A stretch of 64,000 nucleotides of DNA from positions 62,001-126,000 of the forward strand of contig NZ_BARG01000024.1 in NCBI RefSeq assembly GCF_000376565.1, in the 5' to 3' direction. Positions 8,864-17,166 of this stretch are shown piece by piece. Position 1 is the stretch's first letter, and each line of letters starts with the position of its first letter. This stretch comes from Streptomyces hokutonensis. GTDB taxonomy: Bacteria > Actinomycetota > Actinomycetes > Streptomycetales > Streptomycetaceae. The notes beneath the pieces are model-generated. The model made no database searches and had not been told where the DNA came from. It worked only from the letters and a program-made list of their open reading frames with translations. The position numbers and the translations under genes are program-made.

Positions 8864-9441
8864 GCGTTGGGCAACCGGTCCTGGCGAAGCCGGAGTTCTG
8901 CACCTGCTGGCCCGGCGCGACCGTATGGCTGACGGGGCTGCCGAGCGCGGGCAAGTCCACCATCGCCGCCGCGCTGGCGGAGCGACTGCGCCACGACCGG
9001 CGGCGGGTGGAGGTGCTCGACGGCGACGAGATCCGCAGGTTCCTGTCGGCCGGGCTCGGCTTCTCCCGCGCGGACCGGCATCTCAACGTCCAGCGGATCG
9101 GCCTGGTCGCGGAAGTGCTGGCGCGCAACGGGGTGATGGTCCTGGTGCCGGTGATCGCGCCGTACGCGGACTCCAGGTCCTCAGTCCGCCGCCGCCACGA
9201 GAAGTCCGGGACGAGGTATCTGGAGGTGCATGTCGCGACACCGGCGTCGGTCTGCTCGGAGCGCGACGTCAAAGGCCTGTACGCCCAGCAGGCGGCCGGC
9301 CGGATCTCCGGACTGACCGGCGCGGACGACCCCTACGAGGAGCCCGCCCACCCCGATCTGCGGATCGACGCACACGCCCAGCGGGTCGTCGAATCAGTGG
9401 ACGCGCTGCACGCGCTGCTCGTGCGAAAGGAGTTGGCATGA
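8860..9441 (+). CDS. cysC: Adenylylsulfate kinase (APS kinase)
   Basis: This 193-residue protein has the P-loop GLPSAGKST (residues 26-34), the LDGDEIRRFLSAGLGFSRADRHLNVQRIG segment typical of APS kinases in split form, and the APYADSR and HPDLRID motifs. It makes PAPS from APS and ATP. In this operon it is overlapped on both sides (ATGA with the deacylase and with cysD), so it belongs to the biosynthetic cluster rather than to primary sulfate assimilation. No APS/PAPS reductase or sulfite reductase is nearby, which supports a role in supplying PAPS for a sulfotransferase. None is present in the window. Confidence 0.93.
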   Translation: MSVGQPVLAKPEFCTCWPGATVWLTGLPSAGKSTIAAALAERLRHDRRRVEVLDGDEIRRFLSAGLGFSRADRHLNVQRIGLVAEVLARNGVMVLVPVIAPYADSRSSVRRRHEKSGTRYLEVHVATPASVCSERDVKGLYAQQAAGRISGLTGADDPYEEPAHPDLRIDAHAQRVVESVDALHALLVRKELA

Positions 9442-10375
9442 CTGTCGCCGCCAAGCACACGGCCGGCACGGAGAACCCGTATCAACTGCCGCACCTGGAC
9501 GCCCTTGAGTCGGAGGCGGTCCACATCTTCCGTGAGGTGGCGGGTGAGTTCGAGCGGCCGGTGATTCTGTTCTCCGGCGGCAAGGACTCGATCGTCATGC
9601 TGCATCTGGCGTTGAAGGCGTTCGCTCCGGCGCCGGTTCCCTTCTCGCTGCTGCATGTGGACACGGGACACAACTTCCCCGAGGTCCTTGAATATCGGGA
9701 CCGCACGGTCGAAAAGCACGGGTTGCGCCTCCATGTGGCCTCCGTACAGGACTACATCGACCGCGGTGTGCTGCGGGAACGGCCCGACGGGACCCGTAAT
9801 CCGCTCCAGACCGTGCCGTTGACGGAGAGGATCCAGAGCGAGCGCTTCGACGCGGTCTTCGGTGGCGGTCGTAGGGACGAGGAGAAGGCACGCGCGAAGG
9901 AGCGGGTGTTCTCGCTGCGGGACGAGTTCTCGCAGTGGGAACCCCGCGCCGCCAGCGGCCCGAGCTGTGGAATCTCTACAACACTCGGCACGCGCCCGGC
10001 GAGCACGTCCGCGTGTTCCCGCTGTCCAACTGGACCGAGCTGGACGTCTGGCAGTACATCGCACGCGAGGGCATCGACCTCCCCGACATCTACTACGCCC
10101 ATGAGCGGGAGGTCTTCCGACGGGGCGAACTCTGGCTGACACCGGGGAGTTGGGGCGGGCCGGGTGTCGGCGAGACGGTCGAGAAGCGTCAGGTGCGGTA
10201 CCGGACCGTCGGCGACATGTCCTGCACCGGCGCGGTCGACTCCGGCGCCGTCACCGTCGAGCAGGTCATCACCGAGATCACCGCCTCCCGGCTGACGGAG
10301 CGGGGCGCCACCCGGGCCGACGACAAGCTGTCCGAGGCCGCCATGGAGGACCGCAAGCGCGAGGGGTATTTCTGA
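9438..10375 (+). pseudogene. cysD: Sulfate adenylyltransferase subunit 2 gene with a frameshift
   Basis: The product is the PP-loop ATP sulfurylase subunit (SGGKDS at residues 46-51, VDTGHNFPE, GGGRRDEEKARAKER). The frame from the ATG at 9438 follows the family as far as EFSQWEPR (about 9947) and then turns into unrelated sequence. The family match resumes in the +1-shifted frame at RRQRPELWN (from about 9947) and runs to the normal end MEDRKREGYF at 10375. Compared with the expected spacing the sequence has two extra bases, or lacks one, within 9939-9952 in a GC-run (CCCCGCGCCGCC). If real, the product is truncated before the C-terminal half and sulfate activation would depend on another cysD. 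A sequencing error at a GC-rich run is equally plausible, as both sides look under selection. Confidence 0.85.
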
Positions 10376-10377
10376 TC

Positions 10378-11646
10378 ATGGGGACCACCATCGGCACATT
10401 GCGCTTCGCCACCGCGGGCTCCGTCGACGACGGCAAGTCCACGCTCGTAGGACGGCTGTTGCACGACTCCAAGTCGGTCCTCACCGACCAACTGGAGGCC
10501 GTGGAGCGGGCGTCGGCGAACCGAGGCCAGGAAGGCCCCGACCTCGCACTGCTCACCGACGGCCTGCGCGCCGAACGCGAACAGGGCATCACCATCGACG
10601 TCGCCTACCGCTACTTCGCCACCCCGCGTCGCCGGTTCATCCTCGCCGACACCCCCGGCCATGTGCAGTACACCCGCAACATGGTGACGGGTGCCTCCAC
10701 GGCCGAGCTGACGGTGATCCTCGTCGACGCCCGCAACGGAGTCGTCGAACAGACCCGCCGCCACGCCGCGATCGCCGCGCTGCTGCGCGTCCCGCACGTC
10801 GTCCTCGCCGTCAACAAGATGGACCTCGTCGACTACCGCGAGCCCGTGTTCGCCGCCATCGCCGAGGAGTTCACGGCCTGCGCGAGCGAACTCGGCATAC
10901 CCGAGATCACCGCGATCCCCATCTCGGCACTGGCCGGCGACAACGTCGTGGAACCGTCCGCGCACATGGACTGGTACGGCGGGCCGACCGTCCTCGAACA
11001 CCTGGAGACCGTTCCCGTCGGCACCGCTCTCGCGAGTGCGGCGGCCCGTTTCCCCGTGCAGTACGTCATCCGTCCGCAGAGCGCCGAGCACCCCGACTAC
11101 CGGGGATACGCGGGGCAGATCGCTTCCGGTGTGCTGCGCGTCGGCGACCCGGTCACCGTCCTGCCGTCCGGTCTCACCAGCACGATCACCGGTATCGACG
11201 CCCTCGGTACGCCGGTCGACCGGGCCCGGGCGCCGCAGTCGGTGACGCTTCTCCTCGAGGACGACCTCGACATCTCACGCGGTGACCTCATCGCTCCCAG
11301 CGCGCAGGCACCGGCCACCACGCAGGACGTCCAGGCCACGGTCTGTCATCTCAACGAGCGTCCGCTGAAAGTAAGTTCGCGTGTCCTGCTCAAACACGGC
11401 ACCCGTACCGTCAAGGCCGTCGTACGGGAACTCCCGCACCGCATCGACCTCACCCATGGCCTGGCCCGCGAGACCGACCCCGGTGAGTTCGCCGTCAACG
11501 ACATCGGCTCGATGGTGCTGCACACCGCCGAGCCACTGCCGTTCGACGCGTACGCCGACTCCCGCCTCACCGGTTCCTTCCTCCTGATCAGTCCCGCCGA
11601 CGGGGCCGTCCTCGCGGCGGGGATGTGCGCGGCTGCCGATCGGTGA
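10378..11646 (+). CDS. cysN: Sulfate adenylyltransferase subunit 1 (GTPase)
   Basis: This 422-residue translation-factor-like GTPase has the P-loop GSVDDGKST (residues 14-22), EREQGITIDVAYRYF, DTPGHVQYTRNM and NKMD. It drives APS formation together with CysD. The start at 10378 is two bases after the cysD stop. It lacks a fused C-terminal APS kinase domain, fitting the separate cysC two genes upstream. It is the last gene of the operon; the next gene is on the opposite strand. Confidence 0.93.
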   Translation: MGTTIGTLRFATAGSVDDGKSTLVGRLLHDSKSVLTDQLEAVERASANRGQEGPDLALLTDGLRAEREQGITIDVAYRYFATPRRRFILADTPGHVQYTRNMVTGASTAELTVILVDARNGVVEQTRRHAAIAALLRVPHVVLAVNKMDLVDYREPVFAAIAEEFTACASELGIPEITAIPISALAGDNVVEPSAHMDWYGGPTVLEHLETVPVGTALASAAARFPVQYVIRPQSAEHPDYRGYAGQIASGVLRVGDPVTVLPSGLTSTITGIDALGTPVDRARAPQSVTLLLEDDLDISRGDLIAPSAQAPATTQDVQATVCHLNERPLKVSSRVLLKHGTRTVKAVVRELPHRIDLTHGLARETDPGEFAVNDIGSMVLHTAEPLPFDAYADSRLTGSFLLISPADGAVLAAGMCAAADR

Positions 11647-11811
11647 GGTCAGGAACGTGTCTTCCTTCTGGAGGCCGGCTGCTTGTCGGTGTTCGCCCGG
11701 GTTCGGGTTGCGGGGGACGCCGGGGGCAGTGGTCAGCCGGGCCAAGTGCGCTGTTCGTAGGTTGAGTTGGGGGTGTCGTCGTGGCCGAGCCGGTTCCGGA
11801 GCTGCTCGCTT

Positions 11812-12282
11812 TCAGCGGTGTTTCCTGGAGCGCCGGATGAGCAGCAGCGCGATGAACGCGCCCGCCGCGGCGAGCAGCGGGGCGCTGTTGGCGCGTGCCG
11901 CCCGCAGACCTTGGCCGGCCTTTTCGCGGGCCGGCTCCGGGGTCTTCTCCCAGGCGAGCCGACCGGCGTGAGCCGCCTTGTCGCGGACCTGCTCCGTGGC
12001 CGCGGCGGCCTTCGCCCGCACAGGCTCCGGTGTCCTGTCCTGCACCTCATGGACCACGCGTGCCGCTGTGTCCCGCAGTTGGGCCTTGGCCTGTGCCGCC
12101 TTCTCCCCGACCTGTTCCCTGACCGCGTCCGTCTTCTCCCGGGCGCGGGCCTTGCCATCGGCCTCGGCCGCGAGCGCCTCGACGGTCTCGCCGAGTTCCT
12201 CGCGGGTCGCCTCGACCTGCTGGCGCAGTTCCTCCGCGGAGGGTGCTGCCTCGTCGCCGGTGTGCGGCTTGTCCTGGGTCAT
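11812..12282 (-). CDS. DUF3618-type membrane-anchored helical protein
   Basis: This 156-residue protein begins with an acidic stretch, then SAEELRQQVEATREELGETVEALAAEADGK, matching DUF3618 proteins, continues as a long Ala/Glu/Lys-rich amphipathic helix with repeated EKTPEPAREKA-like units, and ends with one hydrophobic segment (LLAAAGAFIALLLI) and a basic tail. It probably sits at the membrane with the helix in the cytoplasm. The ATG at 12282 has a GGGAGAAGG ribosome site. In Streptomyces such genes follow a holin-like membrane-protein gene; here only a tail of that partner is seen. Function unknown. Confidence 0.75.
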   Translation of the reverse strand: MTQDKPHTGDEAAPSAEELRQQVEATREELGETVEALAAEADGKARAREKTDAVREQVGEKAAQAKAQLRDTAARVVHEVQDRTPEPVRAKAAAATEQVRDKAAHAGRLAWEKTPEPAREKAGQGLRAARANSAPLLAAAGAFIALLLIRRSRKHR

Positions 12283-12380
12283 CGCTGTGCCTTCTCCCTG
12301 ATTTCGGCTACGTCGGCCTCGACGCTGTCGGCCTTCTCCTGCCACCGTTTGATCCTCTGTCCGTGTACCCGGGCAACGGC
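12279..12380 (-). pseudogene. C-terminal remnant of the usual partner gene of the DUF3618 protein
   Basis: A short open frame on the minus strand encodes RIKRWQEKADSVEADVAEIREKAQR and stops overlapping the DUF3618 start (CGATGA). This looks like the coiled C-terminus of an upstream coupled gene. The frame is closed by a stop at about 12381 with no start codon in between, so only the tail remains. The call is based on coupling and composition and is tentative. Confidence 0.3.
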
Positions 12381-12480
12381 GCCTCACCGCCTTGGGCAGG
12401 GGCGCGCGGGAGCGCGGGTGCAGCGGCCGTCGAGCGCGCACGATGCACGCAGACGGTGCCGCAAGGACAGGAGCGCGCGG

Positions 12481-12860
12481 ATGTCGTTCGAGGGCGTGAT
12501 AGGCATCGTGCAGTACGTGATGAATCTGGTGGGCATCCTGGCCTTTGCCGGTGATGGGCGTACGCCCCGTGGCGTTCAGTGCCCCCGGGCTATTGCTGCG
12601 CGCCGATCGTCGGCGGCCTGGTGGTCTTCCTCAGCGCGCGCCCGCAGCGTCACGAGAGGGCGTTCGACCTCTTCGACGCGGCGGCCCTGGGCCTGTTCAG
12701 CGTCACTGTCCTGCATCACCTCCAACTCCTCGACGAGTGGACGGCCCCGGCCGCCGCCCTCGCCTTCGGCCTGCGCGTCCTCGCCCTGCGGCGCAACTGG
12801 CGCACCCCCAGGCCCCGTTTCTGGCGCAACCCGTTCGTCGGCATGCGCGCCGTCCCTGAA
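12481..12860 (+). pseudogene. Decayed TRIC/UPF0126-type cation channel gene
   Basis: An ATG-initiated frame gives MSFEGVIGIVQYVMNLVGILAFAG, resembling the first membrane helix of TRIC (UPF0126) proteins, then loses similarity near 12553. A different frame from about 12600 reads APIVGGLVVFLSARPQ and FDLFDAAALGLFSV, matching the central TRIC region, then APAAALAFGLRVLALRRNWRTPRP, matching the C-terminal end. The Gly-rich GGG-RD motifs are absent. The gene therefore appears to have suffered at least two internal deletions and a frameshift. Identification is by remembered family pattern. Confidence 0.5.
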
Positions 12861-13189
12861 CCTCCGCAGCCCGAGGCGCACTTGGGGCACATGGGAACTC
12901 GATCACCACACGGTTCTCTTGCGGCGCCCCCAGCCCGACCGGGCCGTACGACGCCACCGTGACAGCCCCCGGTCCCCGTGGACGCAACCTCGCAGCCAGA
13001 CTTCGCCGTAGCCCTCCGCGACCGCTCTCCCGTATATACGCGTCAGACCCTGCGGACCGGCACCCTGTCCAGGCTGCCCTGGCCCCGTACGGGGCCGGCG
13101 GGACCAGGGCAGGCGTCACATGAGCCGGTCAGCCGACGGGCCGGGCCCGCGCGGCGTTGTCCGTCGTGCCGCGGGTGGGGCTACGCCGT
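12861..13189. other. Stretch without a recognised gene
   Basis: This interval lies between the tail of the TRIC relic and the end of the secreted-protein gene. It holds no frame with convincing motifs or a supported start. It ends with a GC-rich segment (13100-13170) that may form weak structure, but I see no clean hairpin. Confidence 0.4.
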
Positions 13190-14023
13190 TCACAGGCACT
13201 GCGAGATGACGCGCAGGACGACGCCCGGATAGTTGGTGGATGCCGAGGCGTACCACCCGGAGAGGTTCGGAGCCGTGTTCCGGACGACCTCCGTGTAGAC
13301 GAGGCTGCTGTTCTGGACGGGCGGGTCCAGGGAGGCGCCGCCCGACAACGGCACATGTCCGGCGGGGCAGTTGCCGTAGCCGCCGGCCGAGCCGTTGACG
13401 GAGTACGGCGTGGACACCAGCGTGGGGGCCGGCAGGGGCGCGCACTGCGTCGTCACGACCAGCGTGTCGACACCGCTTCGCGCGAAGGTGGCGAACGACC
13501 AGCCGGTCTGGTCCGCCGTCGGCGCGTCGGTCTGCATGTTGAAACCCGCGGGTGTCGGAGAGCCCGAACTGTCCACGAAGTAGCCGCCGCCGCCGAACGC
13601 GTACGTCCCCGTGGGGCAGGTGACGGTCTGGCTGAACAGGACGTAGTCACCGACGTTCCCGGTGTGGGCCTGGAACGTCACCGACCGTGAGGTGCTCCCG
13701 GCGAGTTGTGCCGCCGGGACGCAGTCGGCGACGAGCGGCAGGTAGAGGTAGTTGGGATTGTTCAGGACGCCCACCACGAAGGCGCCGCTGCCGTTCGGTG
13801 TCAGGCCGACGCTCGCGAGGTTCGCGTTGCCTCCTCCCGCGGAGACGGCCTTCATGCCCGCCGGGCAACTGACCGAACCCGCCACCTGGTCGTACGCCTG
13901 ACCGGTGAGATTGGCCCAGCGCTGGGTGAAGTTCACCGGCGCGAACGCCGCCGCCGACGTGGCGAACAGTAACCCGGCCGCGAAAAGTGTCGCGACGAGG
14001 GCCAGAATTCTTCGTGATCTCAA
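13190..14023 (-). CDS. Secreted protein of unknown function
   Basis: This 277-residue protein starts with a basic end (RSRR), a hydrophobic stretch (ILALVATLFAAGLLFATSAAA) and a likely signal-peptidase site after AAA-FA. The mature part has spaced cysteines and repeated CPAG/CPTG units (SCPAGMKAVSAGG, TCPTGTYAFGGGG, NCPAGHVPLSGG), so it looks like three related beta-rich repeats, each with a Cys-Pro turn and a Gly-rich strand. The TTG at 14023 is chosen because AAGGGGA lies at suitable distance; no ATG gives the signal peptide. Codon 18 is TTA (13972-13970), so translation likely needs the bldA tRNA. I know no defined function for this repeat type. Confidence 0.7.
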   Translation of the reverse strand: MRSRRILALVATLFAAGLLFATSAAAFAPVNFTQRWANLTGQAYDQVAGSVSCPAGMKAVSAGGGNANLASVGLTPNGSGAFVVGVLNNPNYLYLPLVADCVPAAQLAGSTSRSVTFQAHTGNVGDYVLFSQTVTCPTGTYAFGGGGYFVDSSGSPTPAGFNMQTDAPTADQTGWSFATFARSGVDTLVVTTQCAPLPAPTLVSTPYSVNGSAGGYGNCPAGHVPLSGGASLDPPVQNSSLVYTEVVRNTAPNLSGWYASASTNYPGVVLRVISQCL

Positions 14024-14396
14024 GTCATGTCCCCTTCGGTTGTGGACACCGACCCGCGCCCGCGCCCGGCCTGCCGCTGACCGGCAGCGGACGTCACGCA
14101 ACGGCGCGGGATCGGCGCCGGCTGCGCATGAACCACGGTGGGATTCGCCGGTACCACCGTCGAGCGCTGTTCCGGTGAACGGACCGCTGCCGTGCTCGGG
14201 CGAGACCTGCGGGCGCCTCCCGGCGCTCTCGTCGCCGAGAACGGCGCCTGGAGCGTGCGCCGGACGCGATGCTCGACCACGTCGAATCCCGCATCGGGCG
14301 AGCGTGAGGGGCGGCCGTCGGCTCCGGCCCGGCGGAGTGCTGCGAGGGCGGCTCCCGAGGCCCGGCCGTAGGGTGGAAGTGAAGGAGATGAGGGTC
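14024..14396. other. Divergent intergenic region
   Basis: The region separates the secreted-protein gene (leftward) from the ABM-like gene (rightward) and should hold both promoters. Frames crossing it have no motif or supported start. I could not pick out a confident -35/-10 pair. Confidence 0.4.
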
Positions 14397-14708
14397 ATGA
14401 CCGGACAGGTGTTGAGCGAGGTCAGTGCCGTCGTCGCTCCCGAACGCGAAGCCGGCTTCGTCGCGGCCTATCGCGAGCTGGTGACCCGTCCACTGCCCGA
14501 CGGGCTGGTGCGGACCGAACTGCTGAGAGGGCAGGACGGACGCTGGCGTATCCAGTCGCTGTGGCGGGACCGCGCCGCCCTCGATGTCGTGCGCGCCGCC
14601 CCGGGTGGCCCGCCGGCACCCCGGCTCTTCCGCGAAGTGGGCGCCGACCCCGCACTGGCGGTGTTCGAAGTCGAGGTCCACCGCGTCGCGTTGGTCTCAC
14701 CGGGCTGA
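14397..14708 (+). CDS. Antibiotic biosynthesis monooxygenase (ABM)-like small protein
   Basis: This 103-residue soluble protein has the dimeric alpha-beta barrel outline: an N-terminal strand (VLSEVSAVVAPEREAGFVAAYRELV), a central LLRGQDGRWRIQSLWRD strand pair and a C-terminal strand (PALAVFEVEVHRV). ABM-fold proteins include cofactor-free quinone-forming monooxygenases and many proteins of unknown role. GAAGGAG precedes the ATG. It stands alone between divergent and convergent neighbours, so context says little; it could equally be a stress-response EthD/ABM relative. Confidence 0.6.
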   Translation: MTGQVLSEVSAVVAPEREAGFVAAYRELVTRPLPDGLVRTELLRGQDGRWRIQSLWRDRAALDVVRAAPGGPPAPRLFREVGADPALAVFEVEVHRVALVSPG

Positions 14709-14832
14709 GACTCGGGAAGAACCGCTGAACGTACGTACGGCTCGGGCAGGTGCGCAACGGCGGACCTTCAGGGTGCGTCGTCGGCCCCGGGCATCGTGTG
14801 CGCGATCGTGGCCGGCCGGTCGGAGTCGCTGC

Positions 14833-15501
14833 TCATTGGACTGCCTGGTCCTGAGTGCGCGCCGGTTCCTGCGCGAGCGGGCGGAGGCGGGTGAGCAGGT
14901 CGCGTCGGCCACGGATGACCAGGCCGAGCCCACCCGCGCGCTCGACATCGAGCATGCCGCTGAGCAGTCCGAGGACCGCACGGGGCGGTCCGTCCAGGAC
15001 GAGGTCCGCGTCGGCGGCGCGGCCGAGCCGGGTATGGACCTGGCCGCCTCTCAGCTCGATGACGGCCGCCTCGTCGTTCGCGACAAGCTGGATGACCGCG
15101 GGTGGGGCGTCGGGATCGGCGTCGGTGGTGAACCATGCCGGGGCGTAGGCCAGCCACTGTGCCTGGAACGCGTCGTCCGGCCGCTCGACGGTCATGAACC
15201 GTAGACCCCACAGCCCGAGCGCCTTCAGTACCGGCTCCAGCTCCAGGCCGGTCTCGCTCAGGGCGTAGAGGGCGGTGGCGACCGGCGGCGGCGCGTCCTC
15301 GCGGGTGATCAGTCCGGCGGCCTCGAGTTCCTTGAGGCGGGTCGAGAGGAGGTTCGCCGCGACGCCCGGCAGCCCGTTCTTCAGGTCCGTGAACCGGCAC
15401 GGACCGCGCAGCAGCAGCTCCCGGACGATCAGCAGCGTCCAGCGGTCTCCCACGACGTCGAGGGCCCGGGCGATCGAACAGTACTGGCCATAGCTCCGCA
15501 T
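14833..15501 (-). CDS. HxlR-family transcriptional regulator with C-terminal SCP2-like domain
   Basis: This 222-residue protein begins with a HxlR winged helix: YGQYCSIARALDVVGDRWTLLIVRELLLRGPCRFTDLKNGLPGVAANLLSTRLKELE-type sequence over residues 4-60, including the conserved Cys8. Residues about 120-215 form an added domain (QLVANDEAAVIELRGG, ADADLVLDGPPRAVLGLLSG) resembling SCP2-type lipid-binding folds seen in longer HxlR proteins. It is divergent from a DHA2 exporter and separated by 81 bases that hold a perfect palindrome, so it most likely represses the exporter-methyltransferase operon and itself. The ligand is unknown. Confidence 0.88.
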   Translation of the reverse strand: MRSYGQYCSIARALDVVGDRWTLLIVRELLLRGPCRFTDLKNGLPGVAANLLSTRLKELEAAGLITREDAPPPVATALYALSETGLELEPVLKALGLWGLRFMTVERPDDAFQAQWLAYAPAWFTTDADPDAPPAVIQLVANDEAAVIELRGGQVHTRLGRAADADLVLDGPPRAVLGLLSGMLDVERAGGLGLVIRGRRDLLTRLRPLAQEPARTQDQAVQ

Positions 15502-15542
15502 GCGCCAAGCGTAGACCGTCGGTGGTTTAGTTTTCAAATCGA

Positions 15543-15563
15543 GTGGTAGAAAAAATCTACCAC
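15543..15563. promoter_or_regulatory. Palindromic operator between HxlR regulator and exporter
   Basis: GTGGTAGA, five A residues, then TCTACCAC form a perfect 8-bp inverted repeat in an AT-rich gap between divergent genes. It lies 20 bases before the exporter ATG, where bound protein would block transcription. Related half-sites (GGTGGTTTAG before it, CTTCCACC after it) suggest flanking contacts. It is probably the HxlR site; this is inferred from position and symmetry. Confidence 0.75.
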
Positions 15564-15582
15564 CTGTGCTTAATCTTCCACC

Positions 15583-17166
15583 ATGACTCGTGCACCGTCG
15601 AAACCGCTCGTGCTTGTCGCACTCCTGGCGGCATCGTTCGTGATCAACCTCGACACCACTCTGGTCAACGTGGCCCTGCCGACGCTGATACGTGAACTGG
15701 GCACCTCCACCGCCCAGTTGCAATGGGTGGTGGATGCCTACAACCTCGTGTTCGCCGCCCTGCTGCTGACCTCGGGCAGTCTGTCCGACCGCTTCGGCCG
15801 CAAGGGCATGCTCCTGGCCGGCCTACTGGTCTTCGGCCTGGCCAGCTTCACCGGGGGATACGCCGACACCCCGGCGGAGCTGATCGCGGCCCGGGCCGTG
15901 ATGGGCCTCGGGGCCGCGATGACGTTCCCGGCCACGCTCTCACTGCTCACCGGCGTCTTCACCAGCCGCAAAGAGCGCGCGCTGTCCATCGGCCTGTGGG
16001 GTGCGACGGCCGGTATGGCCATCGCGCTGGGTCCGATCGCCGGCGGCTTCCTGCTCAAGCACTACAGCTGGTCGAGCATCTTCTACGCCCTCGGCCCGGT
16101 GTCCCTGGCCGTCATCGTCCTGGTGGCAGTGTTCGTCCCGAGGTCGCAGAATCCCCTGCCGCACCGCCTGGACCTCCCGGGCCTTGTCCTGTCCGGGGGA
16201 TTCATGGGGCTGCTCGTCTACACCATCATCGAGGCCCCGGACCGCGGCTGGGCATCGCCGGCGTCACTCGCCGGCTTCGCCGGCGCCGTGCTCCTGCTCA
16301 TCGCGTTCATCGTCGGCGAGCGCCGCGCCGAAGAGCCGATGCTCGACGTGCGGCTCTTCAAGGACATGCGCTTCAGCGCCGCCAGCGCCTCGGTCACGAT
16401 CGCGTTCTTCACGCTGTTCGGGTTCATCTTCCTGATGACGCAGTTCTTCCAGTTCGTCCGGACGTACAGCCCCCTGTCCACCGGCGTCCACCTGCTGCCC
16501 GTCGCGGTCTCCGTCGCCGTCGGATCGACCCTCGGGACACGGCTGGCGGTCCGGGCCGGCACCAAGGCTGTCGTCACGGCCGGGCTCGCTCTCCAGGCGG
16601 CTTTCTACTTCTGGGTCGCCTCCGACATTTCCCCGACCCTCGGCTACGGCGTCATCGCCGCCCAGATGGTCGTCTACGGCCTGGGCATGGGCCTGACCTC
16701 CGCACCCGCGACCGAGTCCATCATGGGCGCGGTCGCAGCCGACCAGGCCGGAGTGGGGTCCGCCGTCAACGACTCCACCCGCCTCCTCGGCGGAACCCTC
16801 GGCGTCGCGGTCATCGGCAGCGTGTACGCCTCGCTGTACGGCGCCCGGCTCGACACCGCTCTCCCGGCACTGCCCGCCGCGCTGACAGACCTCGCCCATC
16901 AGTCCGTCGGGGCCGCGTTCGGCGTCTCCGGCCAACTCGCCGCCGACGGCCGGCCCGCCGTGGCCGAGGCCGTACGGCAGGCCGCGACCAGCGCCTTCGA
17001 CCACGGTCTCAGCGTCGGGTGCGTCGTGGCCGGAGTCGTCGCAGTCGCCGGCGCGCTGCTCGCCGCCGTCTTCCTGCCCGCCCAGCCCCCGCAGCAACCC
17101 GGACCGGCACACCGGCCGGCCGGGTCGGCCGACACCACCAACTACCGGAAGGACCCGGTGTCATGA
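15583..17166 (+). CDS. DHA2-family (14-helix) major facilitator drug exporter
   Basis: This 527-residue membrane protein has the EmrB/QacA pattern: NLDTTLVNVALPTLIRELG in helix 1, a loop motif SDRFGRKGML after helix 2, GLGAAMTFPATLSLL, and GAVAADQAGVGSAVNDSTRLLGGTLG in the C-terminal half, with about 14 hydrophobic segments. It should export a toxic compound using the proton gradient. No clear ribosome site precedes the ATG, so the mRNA may be leaderless. It is controlled by the divergent HxlR gene by inference, and overlaps the methyltransferase gene by four bases. Confidence 0.92.
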   Translation: MTRAPSKPLVLVALLAASFVINLDTTLVNVALPTLIRELGTSTAQLQWVVDAYNLVFAALLLTSGSLSDRFGRKGMLLAGLLVFGLASFTGGYADTPAELIAARAVMGLGAAMTFPATLSLLTGVFTSRKERALSIGLWGATAGMAIALGPIAGGFLLKHYSWSSIFYALGPVSLAVIVLVAVFVPRSQNPLPHRLDLPGLVLSGGFMGLLVYTIIEAPDRGWASPASLAGFAGAVLLLIAFIVGERRAEEPMLDVRLFKDMRFSAASASVTIAFFTLFGFIFLMTQFFQFVRTYSPLSTGVHLLPVAVSVAVGSTLGTRLAVRAGTKAVVTAGLALQAAFYFWVASDISPTLGYGVIAAQMVVYGLGMGLTSAPATESIMGAVAADQAGVGSAVNDSTRLLGGTLGVAVIGSVYASLYGARLDTALPALPAALTDLAHQSVGAAFGVSGQLAADGRPAVAEAVRQAATSAFDHGLSVGCVVAGVVAVAGALLAAVFLPAQPPQQPGPAHRPAGSADTTNYRKDPVS

